From the NCBI RefSeq assembly GCF_000092425.1, contig NC_014221.1, positions 1,121,001 to 1,185,000 on the forward strand: a stretch of 64,000 bases of DNA, written 5' to 3'. Below the pieces are notes generated by a model, which was not told where the DNA came from, searched no databases, and saw nothing but the letters and a program-made list of their open reading frames with translations. The first letter of the stretch is position 1. Each line of letters opens with the position of its first letter. Source of the DNA: Truepera radiovictrix DSM 17093 (GTDB lineage Bacteria > Deinococcota > Deinococci > Deinococcales > Trueperaceae). A program made the translations under genes and the position numbers. Shown piece after piece: positions 57,492 to 64,000 of this stretch.

Positions 57492-58808
57492 TTACGCCCC
57501 CACCACTACCGGCTCGAGCACCGTCCGCAGGGCCGCCTCGAGCTTGTCGAGACCCTCCGAAAGCTCCGCGTCCGTCATGCGAATGGGCGGCAGAAGCCGG
57601 ATGACGTTGCCGTAGGTGCCGGTCGTCAGGAGCAGCAGGCCGTCGTTGCGAGCGTGCTCCAAAACCGCTTGAGCTGCCTCGGGGAAGGGGGTCTTCTGGT
57701 CGTCTTTGACGAACTCGATGCCGACCATTGCGCCAAGGCCGCGCACGTCGCCGATGGCGCTGAGTTCAGCCTGCAGGGTGCGAAGCCGCGCCATCGCCCT
57801 CTCGCCGATCTCCCGGGCGCGCTCCAAGAGCCCCTCTTCCTCGATGACCTCCAAGGTCGCCAAGGCCGCCGCGCAGCTCACCGGGTTGCCGCCGAAGGTG
57901 CTGCCAATCTGCCCTGGCGAGAGCTGGTCCATCACCTCGGCTTTGCCGATCACAGCCGAGAGCGGAAAGCCCGACGAGAGCGCCTTGGCCGAGGTGATGA
58001 GGTCGGGCTCGAGCCCGTAGTGGTCGACCGCCCACCAGGCGCCCGTGCGGCCGATACCCGCTTGCACCTCGTCGTCGATCCAGAGCGCGCCGATCTCGCG
58101 GGCGTACGCGGCAACACCTTTTAAGAACGCGCCAGGGGCGGGGATAAAGCCCCCCTCACCGGCGACGGGCTCGAGGATAAAGGCGGCGACTTCGCTCTCG
58201 CCGACAGTGGTTTTGACCTGATCTTTGAGCGCGGCTAGAGCCCGCTCGGCGAGCTCCTCCTCGTTTCGAGCGCCCCAGGGGTTGCGGTAGAGGTAGGGGT
58301 ACTGGGCGCGGTAGATCTCGGCGGCGCGGGGGGCGAACCCCATCTTGTAGGGGTTCCATTTGGCGGTCAGCGAGAGCGCCATGTGGGTGCGGCCGTGAAA
58401 GGCGTGGGTAAAGGCGACGATGGCGGGGCGCTTGGTCGCGGCGCGCGCGATCTTGATCGCGTTCTCGACCGCTTCGGCGCCCGAGTTGACCAGAAAGGTC
58501 CGCTTCGGCGCGCTTCCCGGAGCGAGCGCGTTGAGCTTTTCGGCGAGACGGACGTAGGTCTCGTTCATGCCGACGGCGAAGCAGAGGTGTTGAAAGGTCT
58601 CGGCTTGTTTCTTGACGGCCTCGATGACCTTGGGGTGGGAGTGGCCGACGTTCATCACGGCGATGCCGACCGTCCAGTCGAGGTACTTGTGGCCGTCTTC
58701 GTCCCACACGTAAGCGCCCTCGGCGCGGGCGGGGTAGATAGGGTGGGTGGAGTACGCCGCGCGCGGTACGGCGTGCCGGCGGCGCTCGGCTAGGCTTTGG
58801 TTGCTCAT
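57492..58808 (-). CDS. Class III aminotransferase (4-aminobutyrate type)
   Basis: A 438-residue PLP enzyme: VWDEDGHKYLDWTVGIAVMNVGH, NSGAEAVENAIKIAR, HAFHGRTHMALSLTAK, IDDEVQAGIGRTG and the PLP-lysine region TSAKALSSGFPLSAVIG. Closest in pattern to GABA or related omega-aminotransferases; ornithine or lysine-type substrates cannot be excluded. ATG 58808 has TGGAGG 5 nt upstream. Confidence 0.9.
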   Translation of the reverse strand: MSNQSLAERRRHAVPRAAYSTHPIYPARAEGAYVWDEDGHKYLDWTVGIAVMNVGHSHPKVIEAVKKQAETFQHLCFAVGMNETYVRLAEKLNALAPGSAPKRTFLVNSGAEAVENAIKIARAATKRPAIVAFTHAFHGRTHMALSLTAKWNPYKMGFAPRAAEIYRAQYPYLYRNPWGARNEEELAERALAALKDQVKTTVGESEVAAFILEPVAGEGGFIPAPGAFLKGVAAYAREIGALWIDDEVQAGIGRTGAWWAVDHYGLEPDLITSAKALSSGFPLSAVIGKAEVMDQLSPGQIGSTFGGNPVSCAAALATLEVIEEEGLLERAREIGERAMARLRTLQAELSAIGDVRGLGAMVGIEFVKDDQKTPFPEAAQAVLEHARNDGLLLLTTGTYGNVIRLLPPIRMTDAELSEGLDKLEAALRTVLEPVVVGA

Positions 58809-58987
58809 CGAAACCTCCAAGGCTGAGATGCTTTTGATATGTAAAAACCGGTGGCTTTTTTGTTCGTATTTTTAGGTGATGCAGCCTTTAGGCTTAACTT
58901 TGCTTACTCATCATAGCACGTTCACCTGCCGCTGTGAACCCCGCAGGCGAGACGTCCTCAAGGCGCGCGCGGGGTATAGACTAACGC

Positions 58988-59650
58988 ATGGACCTGCGCG
59001 CCCTCATCTTCGACATGGACGGGACCCTTATCCACACCGACGACCTCCACTTCGACGCCTACGCGCGCGTCTTGGCCGACGAGGGGGTCGTTTTAGAACG
59101 CGAGTTCTACAACACGCAGATGAGCGGTCGCCCCAACCTCGACATCCTCCGCGACCTCTTTCCCGAGCACACCGACGAGCGGCGCCGCGAGCTGATGCAC
59201 CGCAAGGAGGCGGCCTTCCGGGCCTCGTCGGGGGTGTGGGAGACGCTCCCTGGGCTTTCCGATGTGTTGGCGTGGGCGGAGCGGCAGGGGCTCGCCCGTG
59301 GCCTTGTGACCAGCGCGCCGCGCGAAAACGTGGCGTTTTTGCTCCAAGCGGTGGGGCTCGAGGGGGCGTTTAGACCGCTCGTCTACGCCGACGAGTTGCC
59401 GCGTGGCAAACCCGACCCCCTACCCTACCTCACGGTGCTGGACGAACTGGGCCTCTACCCGGAACAGGCGCTCGTCTTCGAGGACTCGCTCGCCGGGGTC
59501 GCGTCGGCGGTCGGGGCGGGGATCTCGACGGTGGGGGTCGCCACGACGCAAGACGAGGGGGCGCTCGCGGCCGCCGGGGCGACCTTGGTCATCCGCGACT
59601 TTAGCGAAGCGGCGCTCTGGGAGGTGCTGCGGGCCGCCGAGCGCGGCTAA
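58988..59650 (+). CDS. HAD-family phosphatase or phosphoglucomutase-like protein
   Basis: A 220-residue HAD hydrolase with helical cap. Motif I DMDGTL (Asp9, Asp11), motif II in GLVTSAPRE, Lys in RGKPDPLPY and motif IV FEDSLAGV. Substrate unknown (sugar phosphates are usual). TAGACT 5 nt before ATG indicates a leaderless transcript. Confidence 0.9.
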   Translation: MDLRALIFDMDGTLIHTDDLHFDAYARVLADEGVVLEREFYNTQMSGRPNLDILRDLFPEHTDERRRELMHRKEAAFRASSGVWETLPGLSDVLAWAERQGLARGLVTSAPRENVAFLLQAVGLEGAFRPLVYADELPRGKPDPLPYLTVLDELGLYPEQALVFEDSLAGVASAVGAGISTVGVATTQDEGALAAAGATLVIRDFSEAALWEVLRAAERG

Positions 59651-60031
59651 AGCTCGGGAAGTTGCGCCACAAAAGGCGGCCGACACTGTATGACGCCGGG
59701 GTCGTCGACCAGCTAACCTGCTCGAAGTAGCGGCTTGCTTTAAAACCGAGCGTGAGTGCGCACCGCATACGCTTATACGCTTTTGCTTCGACGACTGAGC
59801 GAAGAGCGCGTGAAAACGATTTGGTAGCTATGGCCAAGCAGACGTTTCGTCTCGCTTCAGGGATGAAGGCAAAGCTGTATCGGCGCCTTTGGACTGTGCG
59901 TGTCAAACCCGTTTTGCGATTTGCGGGTCGAGCCAGCTACCCAAGGACGCTGCCCCAACCGTCGGGGCAGCGTCTAGCCAAGGGGTGTCTTAACGGTAGT
60001 CGGCGTGAGCGCGTCTAGCGGGACGCGCGGG
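59651..60031. other. Intergenic region between convergent HAD and hydrolase genes
   Basis: 381 nt, less GC-rich than neighbours. Frames on both strands (about 88-101 codons) lack ribosome sites and protein-like composition. Near the right end is a perfect 11-bp hairpin GACGCTGCCCC / GGGGCAGCGTC (59946-59956 with 59964-59974), probably a shared terminator although no T-run follows. Confidence 0.5.
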
Positions 60032-61246
60032 CTACTGCGCCGCGCAGTCGTTGGGGGGGGTCTGACCTACCGTGAGCGCGCGCATCCACGCCAACGTGGC
60101 CTCCATCGCGACCCAACGGGTGTCGTGCAGCACACCCTCGTAGATGGGGTAGTGGACGGTGGCGCCGGTTGCGCAGAGCTCGTCGACGTAGCGGTTTTGG
60201 CTGCTGAGGCGCACCACGGTGTCGTTTTCGCCCTGGGTGAGCTTGACCGGTACCCCGTGCCCGGCAAGACCCGGCTTGTTCTCCTCTAGGGCCGCGTGAA
60301 AGGCGGGAAACGCCTCCGCGAGCCCCTCGCCGTAGAGCGCCGCGATAAAGTCGGGTTGAAAGAGGGCTTCGGGTTCGCGGGGGAAGTTGCGCTGAATGCC
60401 GTCGACGCAGTTTTCGGTCACTTCGGCGAAGAGGTTCTCAGCGTAGTAAGGGACCAGGATCTCGGCGGGGTCGATCTCGGGGTAGAGGCGACTCATGACA
60501 AAGACGATGTAGGGCGCGGCGACCTGCCAGTCGCGCAGCAGCGCCTCTAGGTCGGCCGAGGAGCCGTAGCCGATAACGCCGGCGAGTTCAACGTCGGGCG
60601 CGTACTCGGCCCACAGGTCTGCGCCCGCCAGCGAAGCGTGCCCCCCCCTCGAGTACCCACCGAAGAAGACGGGGCCCTCCGGCGCCTCGGGGCGCCTTTC
60701 GGCGAGAAACTGCTCGAGCGCGCGGGCGCCGTCTAACATCACGTGCGCCTCGTCGCGCGAACTCATGTAGGGTTGAATGCGCTCGGGGTCGCCGAGCCCC
60801 AGGTAGTCGGGTAGCAGCGTCGGGACGCCGAGCGCGGCCATCGCCGAGCCGTAGGTCAGGTAGTTGGAGATAACGACCCCATCGGTCAGCTCGCGCGAGG
60901 GGGCGCAGCGGTCGACCAGACCCGTCGTGCCGGGGCCGAAAATGTAGCGCATCGGCTCGAGCACCTCGGCGGGTAAAAAGAGCTGTGCGGTGATGATGAC
61001 GTCGTCGCCGTTGCGGTCGACGCTCGTGTACTCGACCAAAAAGGCCTCGACGTCGACCTGCGCCTCTGGGAGGGCCGTACCGTTGGCGGCCGCCTGCGCC
61101 GACGTGGCGATGTCCGAGGCGGCGAAGGTGCTGATCAGCTCGGCGGAGACGAGGTTGCCGGTCTGTGCCCAGCCAAGGGCGCTCGCGGCGAGCGTGGCAC
61201 TTAGGCAGAGGGGTCGAAGGGTTCGCAGCGGAAGGGTTGGCAACAT
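60032..61246 (-). CDS. Secreted alpha/beta hydrolase (lipase-like)
   Basis: A 404-residue protein with a signal peptide (about 1-28, ASALGWAQ). Nucleophile in GGYSRGGHA, acid in QGENDTVV and histidine in EGVLHDTRW complete a catalytic triad. Resembles secretory lipases or esterases. Four cysteines could form disulfides (GLVDRCAPS, TENCVDG, DELCATG, PNDCAAQ). Confidence 0.85.
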   Translation of the reverse strand: MLPTLPLRTLRPLCLSATLAASALGWAQTGNLVSAELISTFAASDIATSAQAAANGTALPEAQVDVEAFLVEYTSVDRNGDDVIITAQLFLPAEVLEPMRYIFGPGTTGLVDRCAPSRELTDGVVISNYLTYGSAMAALGVPTLLPDYLGLGDPERIQPYMSSRDEAHVMLDGARALEQFLAERRPEAPEGPVFFGGYSRGGHASLAGADLWAEYAPDVELAGVIGYGSSADLEALLRDWQVAAPYIVFVMSRLYPEIDPAEILVPYYAENLFAEVTENCVDGIQRNFPREPEALFQPDFIAALYGEGLAEAFPAFHAALEENKPGLAGHGVPVKLTQGENDTVVRLSSQNRYVDELCATGATVHYPIYEGVLHDTRWVAMEATLAWMRALTVGQTPPNDCAAQ

Positions 61247-61492
61247 AGTGAGGCTCGCTTTCGGTGAGATAGCATCCCCCTAGAGCCTACCGCCCTTTGA
61301 TGTGAAAACACTGCCCTGCACCGCACAGAAACTTCGGAGCGGGCGGGGTTAGAGGGGCTAGGAGGGTGCGCCGCTTAGCGGCTACAAGCCGCAGGGCGGA
61401 ACCGCTAAAACTGTAGGGTGCGCCCAAGTGCGCTAGCGCCTCCGACCTCTACGGTAGGTGTGCTCATGCTGAACTCCAAGGAGGTGTTTGCG

Positions 61493-61936
61493 ATGCTTAG
61501 GCGACTCTTGTCTGTGGGTTTGAGCCTCTTTTTCGTAGGGCTGTACGCGTTCGGGGCGGGTGCGGGCGGTCAGGTGATCAACGAGACCGTCGGGTTGACG
61601 ATGTTCCCAGGCGCCAGCGAGGTCGAGATCGCCGAGGACGGGCTTGACACCACGGTCCGCTTTAGCGCTGAGGCTTCGCTCGAGGAGGTGTACGCCTTTT
61701 TTCACGACGAGCTCACCGCGCTGGGGTGGGAGCGCACCGATCTGGAGACCAGCGACGACGAAATTGAGGCGACCTATCGGCGCGAGGGGCGCGAGCTGGA
61801 GTTCGAGCTCGAGCGGGACAACGGCCGCTACGTGCTCGAGCTCGACGTCGACCGCGACAACCCCGCGGTCGGCCGCGAGGACGCTGGCAGCGGCAGCGCC
61901 CGCGATGATCACGACGACGATCATGACGACGACTAG
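61493..61936 (+). CDS. Secreted protein with acidic Asp/His tail
   Basis: A 147-residue protein with a signal peptide (about 1-25) and a compact ~95-residue domain (VGLTMFPGASEVEIAEDG ... EVYAFFHDELTALGWERTD), reminiscent of small extracytoplasmic domains in which a residual difference is measured. It ends in DDHDDDHDDD, a likely metal-binding tail. ATG 61493 has AAGGAGG 8 nt upstream; longer frames start before that site. No function known. Confidence 0.7.
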   Translation: MLRRLLSVGLSLFFVGLYAFGAGAGGQVINETVGLTMFPGASEVEIAEDGLDTTVRFSAEASLEEVYAFFHDELTALGWERTDLETSDDEIEATYRREGRELEFELERDNGRYVLELDVDRDNPAVGREDAGSGSARDDHDDDHDDD

Positions 61937-61958
61937 CGCAGCCCGCTAAACCCCCTTG

Positions 61959-61981
61959 GGCGCCCGCGTGGCGCCTTTTTT
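61959..61981 (+). terminator. Terminator behind the acidic secreted protein
   Basis: GGCGCC-cgcgt-GGCGCC followed by TTTTTT. Confidence 0.8.
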
Positions 61982-62010
61982 GCTGGGCTTTCGGGCACTA
62001 TGCTAGCCTC

Positions 62011-62811
62011 ATGACGGGTTCTGCAAACGGTGCACCCCCTGTCGCGGTCTCCTGGGAGGCCGGCCTCGAAGAGGCCGCGCGAGGGCTGGCGGCGCGGCTC
62101 GGTCTACCGCTGGCACTCCCGGGCCATGAGGTCGCCCCCTTGCACCTGCACCTCGGTGCGGCGCGGCTCGAGCTGCGCGAAACCGGCTTAGAGGCCGCCG
62201 GGCCGGTCTACGCGGACTTCACTGCGGGCCGCGCCGATTACCGCCGGCGTTTCGGCGGGGGCAGCTCGCAGCTCATCGCCCGCGCGGTGGGGCTTCGGGG
62301 CGCGGTTAAACCGCACGTCGTGGACGCCACGGCGGGGCTCGGCCAGGACGCCTTCGTGCTCGCCTCGCTGGGCGCCACGGTGACGCTCATCGAGCGCTCG
62401 GGGGTCGTCGGGGCGCTGTTGGACGACGCCTTGACCCGCGCGCGCGCGCACCCCGTCGTCGGGGAGATCGCCGCGCGGATGCACCTGGTTCTCGGGGACG
62501 CGAGGGAGGTCTTGGAGGGGCTTAAGGGCACGGAAGCGCGCCCCGACGTCGTCTATCTCGACCCCATGTACCCACACCGCCGCATGCGCGCGCTGCCGAA
62601 AAAGGAGATGCGCGTCTTTCGGCGTCTGGTTGGCGATGACGCGGACGCGGAGGCGCTGCTCCAGGCCGCGCTAGGGTGCGCCCGCTCCCGCGTCGTCGTC
62701 AAGCGTCCGCGGGGGGCGCCCGCGCTCGGCGCACGGCCGAGCGGACACCTAGAGAGCAAAAACACCCGCTTCGACCTCTACGTCCTACCTGGCGCCCCGA
62801 GCGACGTGTGA
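62011..62811 (+). CDS. rsmJ: 16S rRNA (guanine-1516-N2) methyltransferase
   Basis: A 266-residue class I SAM methyltransferase of the RsmJ (YhiQ) family: FTAGRADYRRRFGGG, SAM-binding VDATAGLGQDAFVLASLG, and the catalytic YLDPMYPHR. Methylates G1516 of 16S rRNA. TATGCT 6 nt before ATG makes the transcript leaderless. Confidence 0.9.
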   Translation: MTGSANGAPPVAVSWEAGLEEAARGLAARLGLPLALPGHEVAPLHLHLGAARLELRETGLEAAGPVYADFTAGRADYRRRFGGGSSQLIARAVGLRGAVKPHVVDATAGLGQDAFVLASLGATVTLIERSGVVGALLDDALTRARAHPVVGEIAARMHLVLGDAREVLEGLKGTEARPDVVYLDPMYPHRRMRALPKKEMRVFRRLVGDDADAEALLQAALGCARSRVVVKRPRGAPALGARPSGHLESKNTRFDLYVLPGAPSDV

Positions 62812-62897
62812 GCTTGGCCGAGCGGCGCAGGGCGTCTAGCAGCGTGTTCTGCAGCCGCTTAACATGAGAGCGGGCGCCGCTGCTGTAAGATTTCTGT

Positions 62898-63003
62898 CAG
62901 CTTGCCCAGGTAAGCTCTTCCGTAGCGGGCGCTCCACGATTTATGCTGCCCAGCGACTCCGGAGCGCCTCGCCGAAAGCACCTCCTCGTGGGGGTGCTTT
63001 TTG
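62898..63003 (+). ncRNA. Candidate small RNA with terminator
   Basis: TAAGAT at 62886-62891 could start a transcript near 62898. It would contain a hairpin AGCTT/AAGCT, an 8-bp stem GGCGCTCC (62928-62935) with GGAGCGCC (62961-62968), and end at an 11-bp terminator (62975-62985 with 62990-63000, TCGT loop, T-run). No protein frame is evident. The terminator could alternatively belong to rsmJ. No known RNA family recognised (no SRP, tmRNA or 6S signature). Confidence 0.35.
62975..63002 (+). terminator. Intrinsic terminator
   Basis: AAAGCACCTCC / GGGGGTGCTTT, TCGT loop, one G.T pair, ends in TTTTT. Confidence 0.8.
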
Positions 63004-63226
63004 CTTGCGGCTCGGCGGGTGTCGCCGTGACGCGTGTCCATGACCCGTAGGTGTCCCGTAGGTGTGAGGTGCGCGCGACGAGGCGCAGTCGTCGCTAACC
63101 CTCGGCAAAGCGCTCGAGCGGGGTCGGCGCCAGCCGCTGTCGCGCTCTTTCGTGACCCCGGCTGCGGGTGAGGTCGAGGTTTTAGGGCGCCGCAACGCTG
63201 GCTGCGCCTGTGGTAGCGTAGCGCTC

Positions 63227-64000
63227 ATGGAAGCGCCCTACGCGCAGACAGAACCCTCCCGCGACGCCTACGACGCCGTGGTGGTCGGCTCGGGACCCAA
63301 CGGCCTCGCCGCCGCGATCACGCTCGCGCGCGCGGGGCTCTCGGTAGTGCTCCTCGAGGCCAAAGACGCCCCTGGCGGCGGTCTGCGCTCGGCCGAGCTG
63401 ACCCTGCCGGGTTTTACCCACGACCTCTGCTCGGCGATCCACCCCTTCGGGCGCGCCTCCCCCTTTTTTCGCTCGCTCCCCCTCGAAGCCTACGGCCTTA
63501 GCTGGGTGGAGCCGCCGCTGCCGCTCGCGCACCCCTTGGGCGGCGGGGACGCGGTGGTGCTCGAGCGCTCGCTAGAGGCGACGAGCGACGCGCTCGGCCG
63601 CGACGGGGCCGCCTACCGTTGGCTGATGGCGCCCCCCGCGCGCCACTGGGAGGCTTTAGCGGACGACATCCTCGGCCCGCTATTGCGCGTGCCGCGCCAC
63701 CCCGTAGCGCTGGCGCGCTTCGGCGTGCGCGCGGGCCCGAGCGCCTCCTGGACGGCGCGGGCGCTCTTTCGGGAGGAGCGCGCGCGCGCCCTTTTCGCCG
63801 GCCTCGCTGCCCACACCATCTTGCCGCTGGAGCGGCTCACCACCTCGGCGATCGCGGTGGTTCTGGGCGCCCTCGGGCACGCGGTGGGCTGGCCCTTTCC
63901 GCGGGGGGGCGCGCAGAGCCTCGCCGACGCGCTCGTCCGCTTTTTCACCGCGCTCGGGGGTGAGGTGGTCGTCAACGCCCCCGTGCACCGCGTTGACGCC
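63227..64000 (+). CDS. Phytoene-desaturase-like FAD oxidoreductase, N-terminal part
   Basis: 258 codons are in the window; the gene continues past the right edge. The FAD-binding motif VVGSGPNGLAAAITLARAGL (about residues 20-39) and ARDAPGG-type EAKDAPGGGLRSAELT place it in the carotenoid desaturase / NAD(P)-FAD oxidoreductase superfamily. The late piece GWPFPRGGAQSLADALVRF is also typical. Substrate cannot be assigned. TAGCGT 7 nt before ATG is a weak -10 box. Confidence 0.85.
   Translation, partial: MEAPYAQTEPSRDAYDAVVVGSGPNGLAAAITLARAGLSVVLLEAKDAPGGGLRSAELTLPGFTHDLCSAIHPFGRASPFFRSLPLEAYGLSWVEPPLPLAHPLGGGDAVVLERSLEATSDALGRDGAAYRWLMAPPARHWEALADDILGPLLRVPRHPVALARFGVRAGPSASWTARALFREERARALFAGLAAHTILPLERLTTSAIAVVLGALGHAVGWPFPRGGAQSLADALVRFFTALGGEVVVNAPVHRVDA

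Noticed and set aside
59752-60018. 88-codon plus-strand frame
   Set aside because: No ribosome site or leaderless promoter and basic, non-globular composition; treated as intergenic.

Overview
The window looks like a chromosomal stretch of a GC-rich member of the Deinococcota (Deinococcus-Thermus), probably close to Truepera. The evidence is the fused rpsL-rpsG-fusA-tuf-rpsJ... ribosomal superoperon, an EF-Tu with the roughly 10-residue G-domain insert known from Thermus, a TilS-TadA fusion, an MglA GTPase, an alternative complex III cytochrome, amylosucrase, and many promoters whose -10 box (TANNNT type) sits only 5-8 nt before the start codon, as in the leaderless transcripts common in Deinococcus. 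Organism assignment is inference; no rRNA or tRNA gene is present to confirm it.

Layout. 1-800: start of an alternative complex III operon (actA, then the first codons of actB, minus strand). 1545-6458: Sua5/TsaC, purE-purK, amylosucrase. 7103-26740: one 19.6-kb block running str, S10, spc and alpha operons without interruption, with many genes overlapping by 1-4 nt, ending at a strong terminator behind rplQ. 26755-28575: a secreted unknown and deoB. 28589-34395 (minus): an accessory operon encoding, in transcription order, a tandem-thioredoxin secreted protein, a cysteine-rich secreted peptide, two paralogous secreted proteins, and a MacB/FtsX-type ABC permease with its ATPase. A LuxR-type regulator lies just upstream. 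35145-48852: housekeeping genes (tilS-tadA, A-type Fe-S carrier, glycine cleavage genes, mglA, dinB, nrdR, accDA, rpe, a VTT membrane protein and a degenerate SDR). 49133-53286: a sulfur locus (sulfurtransferase, sulfite-oxidase-type molybdoenzyme, Rrf2 regulator, SsuD-like monooxygenase). 53421-55379: a TPR regulator with a SARP-like C terminus, a convergent 44-codon secreted-peptide gene, and an array of GTTACC-like repeats on exact 11-bp spacing. 55587-57236: a low-GC lipoprotein. 57492-64000: aminotransferase, HAD phosphatase, secreted hydrolase, an acidic secreted protein, rsmJ, a possible small RNA and the start of a phytoene-desaturase-like flavoprotein.

Two loci stand out as possibly undescribed. 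(1) 53421-55379 combines a TPR/SARP-type regulator, a tiny secreted peptide and a phased operator array just upstream of the peptide's -10 box; this is the layout expected of a peptide-responsive regulatory circuit. (2) 28589-35060 pairs a cysteine-rich secreted peptide with an overlapping gene for a tandem CxxC thioredoxin-fold protein, followed by a peptide-type ABC exporter and duplicated secreted proteins, and looks like a dedicated maturation and export system. Smaller observations include a tuf gene whose first ~1.1 kb uses different codons from its last ~110 bp, folded RNA elements ahead of fusA and rpsH, and a probable CTG start for rpsL.
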